From positions 18,318,480 through 18,382,479 of the forward strand of contig OY759218.1 of the NCBI GenBank assembly GCA_963662175.1: DNA of 64,000 nt. Reading direction: 5' to 3'. Position 1 is the stretch's first letter, and each line of letters opens with the position of its first letter. This DNA is from Aradus depressus (lineage: Eukaryota; Arthropoda; Insecta; Hemiptera; Aradidae). The position numbers were made by a program, and so were the translations under genes. Below are positions 45,110 to 55,894 of the stretch, piece by piece. A model generated the notes under the pieces. It was not told the origin of the DNA, did no database searches, and saw nothing but the letters and a program-made list of their open reading frames with translations.

Positions 45110-46900
45110 ATAAAGCTGAAACGGGGTTTGTGGGTTTGTTTGTATGTTTGTTCCAGCATCACGCCCAAACTACTGGACGGATCTTCATGAAACTTCACAT
45201 GTAGCATTCTTTTGAGCCCGATTGAATAATAGGCTATGTGGCGTCCCAAAATTTTGATCGGGAGGGGGGGTAGTGGGGGGGCCTAAGTATAAATATAGAG
45301 CTAACTCATTAACTAATGGGCGAATCGTCATGAAATTTCACATGTAGTATTTTTAAAAGCCAAGTAAGAAAAAAAGGTGTGTGGCGTCCCAAAGTTTTGA
45401 ACGGGAGGGGGGGTTGTGGGGGGCCTAAGTATAAATATAGAGCTAACTCTTTAACGGTTAGTCGGATTGTCACGAAGTTTCACATGGAGTATTCCTGAAG
45501 ACCAAATAAAAAAATAGGCGATGTGACGGCTCCAAATATTGATCGGGAGGGGGGGTTGTAAGGGGGGCCTAAGTATATAAATAGTTCTAACTCATTAACT
45601 AATGGTCGAATTGTCATGAAATTTCACACGTAGTATTTTTAAAAGCCAAATAGGAAAAAAAGGTGTGTGGCGTCCCAAAGTTTTGAACAGGAGGGGGGGT
45701 TGTGGGGGGGCCTAAGTATAAATATAGAGCTAACTCTGTAACGGTTGGTCGGATTGTCACGAAGTTTCACATGGAGTATTCCTGAGGGCTAAATAGAAAA
45801 ATAAGGTGTGTGGCGTTCCAAAGTTTTGATCGGGAGGGGGGGTTGTAAGGGGGGCCTAAGTATATAAATAGTTCTAACTCATTAACTAATGGTCGAATTG
45901 TCATGAAATTTCACACGTAGTATTTTTAAAAGCCAAATAGGAAAAAAAGGTGTGTGGCGTCCCAAAGTTTTGAACGGGAGGGGGGGTTGTGGGGGGGCCT
46001 AAGTATAAATATAGAGCTAGCTCATTAACGGTTGGTCGCATTGTCACAAAGTTTCACATGTAGTATTCCTGAAGACCAAATAAAAAAATAGGCGGTGTGA
46101 CGGCTCAAAATTTTGGACGGGAGGGGGGGGTAGTGGCGGGGGGGCCTAAGTATAAATGTGGTGCTAGCTCAATAACGGTTGGTCGTATTGTCATGGAATT
46201 TCACATGTAGTATTCCTGAAGACCAAATAAAAAAATAGGCGGTGTGACGGCTCGAAATTTTGTACGGGAGGGGGGGGGGATAGTGGCGGGGGGGCCTAAG
46301 TATAAATATGGTGCTAGCTCAATAACGGTTGGTCGTATTGTCATGGAATTTCACATGTAGTATTCTTAAATGCCAAATAGAAATATAGAGTGTATATGTC
46401 ACAAAATTTTGAACGGGAGGGTGGGTTGATGGGGGCCTAAGTATAAGTATAGTGATAAGTCATTAACGGATGATCGGATTGTCACGAAATTTCACATGAA
46501 GTATTCATAAATGCCAAATAGAAATATAGAGTGTATATGTCACAAAATTTTGAACGGGAGGGTGGGTTGATGGGGGCCTAAGTATAAGTATAGTGATAAG
46601 TAATTAACGGATGATCGGATTGTCACGAAATTTCACATGAAGTATTCATAAAGGCCAAATAGAAAAATAGGGTGTGTGACGTCAAAAAATTGTGAACGGG
46701 AGGGGGGTTATGGGGGTAGGCCTAAATTTGAAGATAGTGATAGGTCATTAACGGATGATCGGATTGTCATGGAATTTCACATGTAGTATTCTTGATGGTC
46801 AAATAAATGAATACACTATGTGACATTTTAAAAATTTGGGAGGGGGGGCTAAGCATAAAAATAATGCTGAATCATTGAAGGGTAATCGGATTGTCATGAA
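45110..46900. repeat. About 145-bp minisatellite with G-rich tracts (13 copies)
   Basis: Each unit has TTTCACATGTAGTATT-like, GGCGTCCCAAA and a run such as GGGAGGGGGGGTTGTGGGGG followed by GCCTAAGTATA. The G-runs are candidate quadruplexes on the plus strand. Confidence 0.85.
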
Positions 46901-46904
46901 TTTC

Positions 46905-47510
46905 ACATGTAGTAGTAGTAACTATGTATTCGCTGTGGGGTTCACTGTTGCAAGACATTTACTAGCTGTGATGTCCAGCGTTCCTAATATCGTACTAGCT
47001 GTGGGGTCCGCTGTTGCAAGGCACTTACTAGCTGTAGTGCTCAGCCCCAGCGTTCCTAACTATGTACTGGCTGTGGGGTTCGCTGTTGCAAGGCACCTAA
47101 AAGACATTTACTAGCTGTGATGCCCAGCGTTCCTAATTACGTACTAGCTGTAGGGTCTGCTGTTGCAAGGCGCTAGCAGTGTGGCCCAGCGTATTTAACT
47201 ACGTAGGTACTAGCTGTGGGGTCCGCCGTTGCAAAACTCATACTAGCTGTGATGCCCTGTGGTTCTAACTACATACTATCTGTGGGGTCCGCAGCTGCAA
47301 GACACCTACTACCTGTATGGCCCAGCGTTCCTAAAAAAGTACTAGCTGTGGGGTCCGTCGCTGCAAAAGCATACTAGCTGTGATGCCCAGCGTTTCTAAC
47401 TACGTACTAGCTGTGGGGTCCGCCGTTGCAAAACACATACTAGCTGTGATGCCCAGGGGTCCTAAAAACTTACTAGCTGGGGTGTTTGACGTTGAAGGAC
47501 TATAAGCCTT
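46905..47510. repeat. About 65-bp minisatellite in the Helitron 3' part
   Basis: Units alternate ACTAGCTGTGGGGTCCGC/TGTTGCAAGGCA and ACTAGCTGTGATGCCCAGCG. The open frame at 46836-47114 is simply this repeat read in one frame. Confidence 0.8.
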
Positions 47511-48099
47511 ATTCCGTATGAATAATTGAAAATTATAACATCATGAATGTACTGTCGAGGAACTGAATAGCCTTATAGGAGATATTGGGAGAAAAGTCAA
47601 AGTTCCCCGGGCAACGCCGGGTATTACTGCTAGTAAATACATATATACATAACTATACATCCATATACATACACATACATATAAACATTGATGAACAACA
47701 AGAAAACTTACTATGAATATAGATGGTTGAGGAGAAGGCATGAAGACTGTGAAGTCTTACGTTCAACTAAGGGTACAGAAGGGTAGAGGGTAACAGATAA
47801 TAAATCCGGGGAAAACCCAAGTTAACGGGACTTAATTAAATTTGTAGAGAACTACTTACTGGCTACAATATATTTTACTATGTTACGAAAAAAACAAAAA
47901 AAAAACTCAATAATTATATAAATAGTAACTCAATAATTATATAAATAGTAACATAATTTAACTTATTAATTAAATGAAGAATTTTCGACAAAAGTGACAC
48001 TAACCAAAAATGAAATAATACATAATAAAAAATAAATAGACACACAATGAAATTAATCTATAAATAAACTCGGTGAATGTTGACACTGAAAAAGACAGT

Positions 48100-48735
48100 T
48101 TTATATTTTAATTATAATTGGAGACAGAACTGTGGATTCAGCACTTTTGAAGCAAATTGGCATAAATGTTGCTCAGGTTATTGGTATCTGTGCGAAAATT
48201 GACAGTATTTGAGGTTTTGGCAATATACACCATTTCCAGTGTCAGCCTTTTATAGTAATTGATTTCTCTGTCGAGAATATTGGTATTAGCGAAATCAAAC
48301 TTATGTTTGTTCAGGCTATGGTGTTTGATTAGGGCGCTGCAATTATCGGTGTCAGTTTTTGTTCAACAATCATACTCATGCTGGTATAATCTCTATCTTA
48401 AATATTGAGATGTCATGCCAACATAGGATGATGAACAATCTGAACTGGGTATCTGATAGATGAGGTCAGACTGGTTGTTTTTTGGGGTAGGTTCTTTAAT
48501 TTGGGAGAATAGTGACATGACAACTTTAAAGTTTTTAGGAGCAATCCTCACACTATCAAATTTTAGTATTTTCATTAATCTTTCAGTCAGGTGTACAATA
48601 TAAGGGATAGAAAAATATTTAAAATTATTATTGGTGGGTTCTGGGTTATTAATGAGCATGATAGGGTTGTTTAAAATTATTCTGTCAATGGTTTTGCAAG
48701 GGAATGTCACCCAGTGGTGACATTCCCTAGCCACT
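48100..48735 (-). mobile_element. Penelope-like element fragment (minus strand)
   Basis: The minus ORF 48393-48734 (113 codons) covers the end of a reverse-transcriptase C-terminal region and the start of the GIY-YIG part: RMAPKNFKVV-type block, then DLIYQIPSSDCSSSYVGMTS. In other frames downstream (to about 48100) there are NHHKFDF-like and LSNIYANLL traces. It ends at the Harbinger target site at 48741. Confidence 0.65.
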
Positions 48736-48741
48736 GATTTA

Positions 48742-49798
48742 AGGTCGATTTACACACAACAGTGAGGTGATAGCGCCGTGACCGGCCCGTGATTCCACCA
48801 GCCGTGATCTCATATTGATTCCGGTTCACATTGGTCAGTGTTTCATCCGTGTTGTGGCAGTGCACTTGATTGGCCGAGTATGGCGAAGTTATCGGACGAT
48901 GACCTCTTGATATGAGCTTGATGCTCTGATATTGGATGAAGAAGAGGAAGAACAAGTGAAAAAACAGAAGTGGGTCCATCAGGCAACACAGAGGGACAGA
49001 AGGGGACTTTGTCACTCTGTACAAGGAATGGATGGACGATGGAGCAAAGTTTTATGAGTACTTCAGAATCTCCGAAAATTCGTTCAACTTACTGTTGAGT
49101 CAATTGCAAGTTCATCTGAGGTAAGATAATATAAATCTTTCTATTATTGTTGAACCTTGTGCTGACGATGGCGTAAGGCGAAACCGGTACACATTTATGT
49201 ATATGTATGTGGAATTAGACAATATAAGTATTCAATAAAAATTGCTTTATTTAACTTTTTTTAATTTTATTCAATAGAATAATATCCTATACATATATAT
49301 TTATATATTGCTGAAAAAGTATCATAGAAAACACATTACACTAACCGTAAGATAAACATACAATTTATAGAAGTTGACAATAGTGGTGAATAATCTATTA
49401 TGAAACAAAATAAGTAAAGACTAAAAAGTAAAAAATTAAATTAACAACTATTATCAACTTTATAAGTACGTAGCATATCAAACGTAACAAAATTATTTAC
49501 TTATTTCTTCCTTTTTACTTCATTCAAGTAAATAACTCATATATTCATAACATTCAAACAATAAACGAAAAATAAACTGAAAAATCTGTCAGTGACAAGG
49601 CCGTGAAGTGAGAAAATATTGTTGAGAAGTAACCAGATGATCACGGTACGGTGACGGCGAGAGCACTGTCACGGTCACGCGCCGGACGAATGTGAACATC
49701 ACCCTTTCAAAATTCATAGAAGAATATTTTCAACCTCGTCGGTGGAATCACGGGCCGGTCACGACACTGTCACGTCACTGTTGTGTGTAAATCGACCT
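48742..49798. mobile_element. PIF/Harbinger element with a PLE tail inside
   Basis: Terminal inverted repeats of about 55 bp (AGGTCGATTTACACACAACA...) with TTA at 48739-48741 and 49799-49801. Plus-strand traces of a transposase start (KKQKWVHQATQRDRRG, FYEYFRISENSFNLLLSQL in another frame) lie at 48950-49120. A PLE-type tail with CTGACGA...GAAAC (49162-49184) interrupts it. Confidence 0.8.
49162..49184 (+). other. Hammerhead-like core in a PLE-type tail
   Basis: CTGACGATGGCGTAAGGC then GAAACCGGTA. Nearly the same as the copy at 17750-17773. Confidence 0.45.
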
Positions 49799-50224
49799 TT
49801 ACTCTCGTTTGTAACTAATCACTGTCACTGCTGCTGCTAAGGAGGTCTGTAGGCCTTTGACATTAAGCCGAAATACGTTAGATTTTTTACATATTTATAG
49901 TAAAAACCTGAATTTTCCGACCTCCTGATTGCAAAAATAAATAAATAAATTACTGTGTATAGACATGAAATTTATATCAGTATTCAGAGCCCCATAAAGA
50001 CCGACGGGAGGGTCAACATTTTATTCCTTCGTATATCCTGTATATATGAAAAGAAAACATCATATTAGTAACCCTTAATTTAAAAATATTAATTTGATAG
50101 GGAGAAAAGAATGCGGAGGATGGCAGCCTATGGAGAACCCGCAGACTTCTCCGTCACCAATCTCAGTCGATGCCAATGCGCCGATTGTGCATTTTTTGTA
50201 TCGTTGTGGCTTCAGATGAATATA

Positions 50225-50841
50225 CAGTGTAAACTCCATATAATGTCACTCGATTTAACGACAAACTCCCTAAAACATCAAAATTACTTGAATCTGGTTG
50301 GTTTATATTGTTGTCCATACAATGATACACTCTATGTAACATCACACCCACTCTAAATAACGACAGTAATACGTCATTACTAAGCAATAAACAGTACTTT
50401 CAAGTTGCCGAAATTAATAAGAACTGCAGCTGTGTTCGTTCTTTTGTTTGTTATTTTGTTGCTTTATTGTCTAGCACGTATTTACCTCGACTGTCGGTAT
50501 CATACGTACCGAAGATTCTAAGAAATTCGTTCTTTTGTTAGTTGTGATTACCTTGCACGGCATGTTGATCCCACAGTATCCCAAGATATGAATAAAATAC
50601 ATAAGAAAATACAATTAAATTACTGGAGCAGCAAAAAACGTCAGACGAAGATAACAGACTATACGAAAGCATTGTTATTTGTAAATTTTATACTTTATTA
50701 GTAAATACATATTATAATAGTAAAATACTATTAAATGTAATGTAATATGTATTGATTTTTCTTCTCTTCATTTAACGACAACTCTCAATAACGCCATAAA
50801 ATGCGCAGTCCCTTAAGCGTCGCTATATAGAGTTTACACTG
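50225..50841. mobile_element. pogo-like MITE, TA-flanked
   Basis: Ends CAGTGTAAACTCCATATA and its complement TATATAGAGTTTACACTG, flanked by TA at 50223-50224 and 50842-50843. The interior has no transposase. The inner TTAACGACA blocks also face each other. Confidence 0.8.
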
Positions 50842-50848
50842 TATATAT

Positions 50849-51975
50849 TGTAGCATTATCCTGATTACACCAATTATTTGCGACATAATCGGGTTGAGAA
50901 CAAAGAAATGAGGTTGCGAGAAGCTGCCACCAGAGACAGTAGTAGCACTGTCCAGAGGCTCTACTTGGGTCAGAACAGATATAGTTCAACATTTAGCGGA
51001 TGTTCTTAATGGGAGACATCCTGGGCAGGTGCAACTTGTTTAAACTATATCGAGGAAAAGGAAAGTACGAACAAAGAAGACTCTAGGCTCCTCCCCATAT
51101 GACGTAGGTGGGCAGTTTGGGCCAATGAACAGGCATCACGACCGGTTTTCTCCCCACCACAATCTCATCAGAGCTACCCAAAAGGCTGTGTCCACATCGC
51201 TTGTCTTGTACTGATACCGGGTGGACTCCACGTCGCTCTCAGTGCCGATTTATATAGAAATTTTCTAAGTTGAAAGTAGTCATACAGTTTAATTATTATC
51301 AGTCTGGTGACAGATCTCGGGCGGACTCCACATCGCTCTAGTCCAGCAATGGATCCCTGTCGGAATCCACGTTGTTCTGCGTACCGATTTTGAGATGAGA
51401 TGCCAGCCATTTATTTCCACATTGAAGAGATACTCCGTTCAAAACATCACCCACCTTTAGACGCACCAGGACATCATTTCATCGCAGCAGGACAGGAATG
51501 AGGAATTCAACTAAGAGGTTTTATTTTTCAAATATTCATGGATTGCTAGTAAAGCCATATAAAGGACTAATAATGCCCTACAGACAAATTTTCAATTGTC
51601 ACCTTTTGCCCATCAGGCTTCACTATTAGATTAATTATTTCTTTTCATTATTATCCTAGTATTCATTTAATGTTCAATTTTTGTGTCATAATAAATATGT
51701 GTTCATTTTAATTTTTTTGTTTCAATCACCCAGACGATATGCATGCTACTCCAGGGTGGTCAAATATAATTAACAAAGAGTTAGTTATAAGTGATCCCCA
51801 ACAACTATCTTGAAGCTATTCTGATACTGAGGAAGTGGAGGTTATTCAGGCAACATTTCATTTAAAGTCGCGATATTTTTAATATTTAATCTATTAGCTT
51901 TTGCTCGAAATTAATATATCAATTTTTTAAAATAATTCACTAATAATCCACTTCACCGGTAGAAGAAACGTTTCA
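50849..51975 (+). repeat. 5' LTR (1127 bp by the PBS criterion)
   Basis: Starts TGTAGCATTATCC and ends ACGTTTCA, followed by AT and TGGCGCCCGAATC. The first 140 bp recur at 55378-55517 with at most a few changes. Confidence 0.65.
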
Positions 51976-52339
51976 ATTGGCGCCCGAATCAAAGGACTTA
52001 ATTAATTGATCTCATTAATTGATCCCTAATTAATTAATTTTTTTAATAATTTTTTTTTTTTAATGACATTTAACTTAGAGTCAAACCTTATGGAGGTTAA
52101 AGAATATATTTGTTAATTAACGTCGGTAATTAAAATCAAAACTGGAGTAGGATGCATGATATCCTGGGAGACAAACAATAATTGATTTTCTTGAGTATTT
52201 TAGTATTACGTTATCGATAATTATTAATATTTAATTTATTTTATTACATGTTATTATTATATTTATGTTGACATATGTGCCACACACTCAATAGGAACAT
52301 TCACAGTATATCCACACACGTATTCATTTACAATAGAAC

Positions 52340-52816
52340 ATGGAGGGCAAAAGTAAGGCGGGAAAGTCAGACGAGAGACTGGTAGATGTGGAGAGCATAC
52401 AGACGCGTTCCGCGAAGGCAGGACGTGTTGTGACACCTAGTCCTTCACCTACTGAAAAATCGACATTCGACTTGGAAGCTATGTTCAAAGCTCTCCAAGC
52501 ACAGATCACGAACCAGGGACAGTCATTAGAGAATAAAATCACAGAACAAGGGACACAAATTACGAATCAGGGACAGACATTAGGGAAACAAATGACAGAC
52601 CAGGGTAAAGACTTAAAGGAAGAAATTCGGGGGGTGGACAAAAAGATCATTGACCAGGGGACAAAGTTAGGCGAACAAATCACGGGGATATCGACTAACA
52701 TAGAACTAATTACTCGGGACGTGGGAACTTTACAATTGGAGACAGGGGAATTAAGACTCGACAAGACAGACTGGAGGAAAAATATGACGAACATGTCACG
52801 GAAGTCCGACAAATGA
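52340..52816 (+). CDS. gag N-terminal part, repeat-rich coiled coil
   Basis: 158 codons. From about residue 50 the sequence repeats an 11-residue pattern around QG-x-x-L-x-x-x-I (NQGQSLENKI, EQGTQITNQG, DQGKDLKEEI), expected to form a coiled coil. The stop TGA at 52814 overlaps the ATG (52813) of the next frame; this may be a one-base shift in a single gag rather than two genes. Unusual features: the internal repeat, and the absence of pol downstream. Confidence 0.6.
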   Translation: MEGKSKAGKSDERLVDVESIQTRSAKAGRVVTPSPSPTEKSTFDLEAMFKALQAQITNQGQSLENKITEQGTQITNQGQTLGKQMTDQGKDLKEEIRGVDKKIIDQGTKLGEQITGISTNIELITRDVGTLQLETGELRLDKTDWRKNMTNMSRKSDK

Positions 52817-53664
52817 TGGACGTTGGTTACCGTGAAACGACTGACAGACTAAGTGCAGAAACTACAAGACTGGACAAAGAGGTTGCAGATATAAATGCAA
52901 ACCAACATTTATTTCATTCCAATTGTGAACGGAGATTCACAGAGATCTCACACAAAATCGACCACGTAGCGGGACAGACAAAGGTATCAACACCAAGACA
53001 ATACGACCCAGTAACGTTTACTATCCCTGACGAAAACAGAGACAGACCAACGAACTACACGTACACTAGAGATCCACAGCACAGTGCCACTTTCCAAAAG
53101 ACATACTTAAAAAATTACAAAGAGTACAAGGTAAACTTTAGAAATAACGAACAAGACAGACCGAATCATTTCATAGAAAATCTTAAGACTGCATATAATC
53201 ACATTGGAGAGTACCAAGAGTTGACACAATTCATACAATCACACTTGAGAGGGGAGAGCTTATCATGGTTCGAAATCGAGAAGCCGAGAATTCTCACATT
53301 TCAAGATTTTGTGAAAGCATTTGAGGAAAGGTTCTGTGGAGAACATTATGACATTATTGTTAAGCGGGAACTAGACAATGATAAGTACAGTAATCATTTT
53401 GACATGACTCCCGGAGATCATTTTGCTAGATTAGTGTCCCTTCTCCATGATTGTACATATAAAATGCCGGAAAGTTACATTTGCGAACTTTTGAGTAAGC
53501 ATTATGGAGAGAGCGTAGAACATTCAGTTCGCATCCAGGGAATCACATCAATTAGTAAATTACATGAACAAATAGTTAGGATTGGAAGTGATATAATTAA
53601 AAAAGATTGCAAATCACGGCTAGAAGTGTGTCCAGAAGTGGGAACGATAGCAGGAAAGACCTAG
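52813..53664 (+). CDS. gag capsid-like region
   Basis: 283 codons. NNEQDRPNHFIENLKTAYNH, FIQSHLRGESLSWFEIEKPR and DFVKAFEERFCGEH have the helical capsid pattern of Ty3/Gypsy-type gag, including a W-F-x-x-E-x-P-R-x-x-T motif. A basic, proline-rich tail continues in other frames (53607-53930), showing frameshifts. No CCHC knuckle is visible. Confidence 0.75.
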   Translation: MMDVGYRETTDRLSAETTRLDKEVADINANQHLFHSNCERRFTEISHKIDHVAGQTKVSTPRQYDPVTFTIPDENRDRPTNYTYTRDPQHSATFQKTYLKNYKEYKVNFRNNEQDRPNHFIENLKTAYNHIGEYQELTQFIQSHLRGESLSWFEIEKPRILTFQDFVKAFEERFCGEHYDIIVKRELDNDKYSNHFDMTPGDHFARLVSLLHDCTYKMPESYICELLSKHYGESVEHSVRIQGITSISKLHEQIVRIGSDIIKKDCKSRLEVCPEVGTIAGKT

Positions 53665-53930
53665 GAAGGGAAGGGAGAGGAACTCGGCCGGATGCAATTC
53701 CACGTAACGTTACTACTAACAGACCAGGGCAACACTACACCAATACTAGGAACCCACCTCAGTATTCGGGATACGGGATACCAGCATAGTAGACCACCGT
53801 ACCAAGGTCCCCCACGCGACTATAACCGGTTTGATAGACCTCCCAACTATCGTGATACACCACCTTATCAGGGACGCGGAGATACTACCCAACCAAACAA
53901 ATCTTTCAATAGGTTCACAGACATTTGAAC

Positions 53931-55377
53931 TAGGCCACATAAATAGCGACGTACGTAGGGGAACATTTAACATTACGTCCCTGAAACCTTATAGCGACAA
54001 GTAGATAGGAGGGCAGGCGAGGGAACTGGCATCCTTCTGGGGTTCAATTTGAACATACCCCCCCTTAGTCGACGTTCTATTGGTTCTACCAAGAACCGCC
54101 AGGTTGTATATAAAATTTTTGTAAATATTGTTAAACAGATCACCGAAGGAATGACATAAATTAATTTTTTATTATATTGTATTAGGTTAGGCCCGTAATT
54201 TTAGGATATTTTATTTTTGATGATAAATCATTTGCTTAGTTGTAATACCACATACCATGGCACATATTTTTTTTTGTATTTGTATAATCTGTGATTCCAT
54301 AATTGGCGGCAATCCACAATTCTAAGGAATATTATAGTAAATAATGGAATCTGTGATATAGACTTTTATCAGTACTCCTCATCGGTAGTGAAATGTTATG
54401 GACACATTTATCGTTGGTAAAATGTACATAAGCAATTGGCTGTATGTATATCTGTATGTGTACCCGCACATGTATTTATATTTGTATTTTGTATTATTTC
54501 AGTAAGTAATTTCTAATATTTTGAATTTTACATGAAACGATGTAAACCCCATGTAATTGATGGCAATGTATGACCAAGAAGAACACTTAGAACTGACAGT
54601 AGCAGTCAGAATTGATATTGAATTATAGAAGCTAGGAAATGCCACTCCACTGTCGTAGAGTCTGGGAATTAAATTAAAGGGACAGGGAAAACTTTGATAT
54701 TGATATTTTTTTTTAAGATGCCATTTGAATTGATTGTTTGAGGAGATAAAAGGGCGGATTCTTGATGATTATGGATGCCGGGGTTAACATAAGTTTGTGA
54801 TCCTGAGATAACATTTGAGGTGGGCTAATTTTATTATTATTCTTTATGGGAAATCGTCGAATACCGGTAAGCCTGGTCAGCTACCGAAGGCCTAAGGAGG
54901 CATATGGGAAATGGGAAAGTTAGGGCTTGGTCAACCCAAATCGAATCGAAGTAGAATGGATTTATGGGGATCCAGTTGAAGTTTTTGTTGAGGTTACGTA
55001 CGATCTGATCCTGGGGCAATCAGACAAATGTTTTGCATAAAGTAGAGACATGAAATTAAGGTCAATGGAGAGGGCATTGTCCCGAGTATTTCCGAATACT
55101 AATGAATATTATTAAGTAGAATCATGCCTTGGTCACGCATGAAATCATGAGACATTGGGTATATGTCAATTGTGTAATTAAATTATGAGATTTGGGCAAT
55201 CTCCGTAAAAGTAATAATATGGTTCTCGTCGGGCAATAATTTATAAGTGCAGCCAATGCTAGTGTTATGTGAAGTGCAGCGATAAGTAAGAGCGAGTAAT
55301 AGACAATATCACAATAAAATATGTGACTACCAACTTTGTTTAGTCAGCATATTTTATTTAACCGGGAAGGAGGGTAC
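53931..55377. other. Non-coding 3' part of the gag-only retroelement
   Basis: About 1.45 kb with no ORF above 60 codons on the plus strand and no pol motif. It ends in a purine-rich tract before the 3' LTR. Confidence 0.6.
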
Positions 55378-55517
55378 TGTAGCATTATCCTGATTACACC
55401 AATTATTTGCGACATAATCGGGTTGAGAACAAAGAAATGAGGTTGCGAGAAGCTGCCACCAGAGACAGTAGTAGCACTGTCCAGAGGCTCTACTTGGGTC
55501 AGAACAGATATAGTTCA
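55378..55517 (+). repeat. 3' LTR, first 140 bp only
   Basis: Same 140 bp as the start of the 5' LTR, then unrelated sequence (GCCCTCAATCC...). Either truncated or the true LTR is short; the break directly after CA leaves both open. Confidence 0.7.
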
Positions 55518-55639
55518 GCCCTCAATCCTATTTATTGTATACTCCTAAATTGTTTTCTAAGAAACAATGGTGTACATTGTTGGCAAATTCTTAAAGTCGG
55601 TAGCTTATTTCTCTTCGAGCTATAGAGGTAATAAGTTTC

Positions 55640-55894
55640 AACTAATCGAGTTGTAAGGTTGTAAAATAAAACATTGCTATGTTCGAGATACAGAGATCCA
55701 ATTTATTTTTTCGAGTTATAGAGGGAAAATATGTACCAAAATGGCTTGTAGGGACTCACTGATTATTTCGACTAATAGAGGGTTGAGATTTCGAGTAATG
55801 GAGGTTTTGGGGCTCGAAGGGAAAGGAACAAAACATTTTTTCGAGTTTTGGAGGTTTTCGACTTATCGAGATTCGACTTAAAGAGGTTCTACTG
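55640..55894. mobile_element. pogo/Tigger-type end
   Basis: The right edge GACTTAAAGAGGTTCTACTG is followed by TA and is the classic pogo-type CAGTAGAACCTC end reversed, with repeated TCGAGTTATAGAGG-type blocks inward. The other end was not found. Confidence 0.5.

Larger units (their letters stand above)
45101..47633 (+). mobile_element. Non-autonomous Helitron, copy 1
   Basis: Begins TCTATATTAATAAAGCTGAA after an A, and ends with the hairpin CCCCGGGCAACGCCGGG, then TATTACTGCTAG before a T. This is the A|TC...CTAG|T Helitron pattern with a 3' hairpin. The body (2533 bp) is two minisatellites; there is no Rep/helicase ORF. Confidence 0.88.
50849..55517 (+). mobile_element. LTR retroelement with gag only, no pol
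   Basis: 5' LTR 50849-51975, then AT and a primer-binding-site-like TGGCGCCCGAATC at 51978. A purine-rich AACCGGGAAGGAGGG tract (55360-55374) precedes the 3' LTR start (55378). gag is recognisable; no protease, reverse transcriptase or integrase is visible in the remaining 1.4 kb. A decayed or inherently non-autonomous element. Confidence 0.75.

Noticed and set aside
46836..47114. 92-codon ORF (VLAVGFAVARHL repeats)
   Set aside because: Reading of the Helitron minisatellite in one frame.
50849..50988. A 140-bp LTR (TG...CA) instead of 1127 bp
   Set aside because: The match does end after CA, but a primer-binding-site-like sequence follows CA-AT at 51975, which favours the long LTR with a truncated 3' copy. 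Not settled.
54837..55019. Possible env or pol remnant in the LTR element
   Set aside because: 60-codon minus ORF with no retroviral motif, on the wrong strand.
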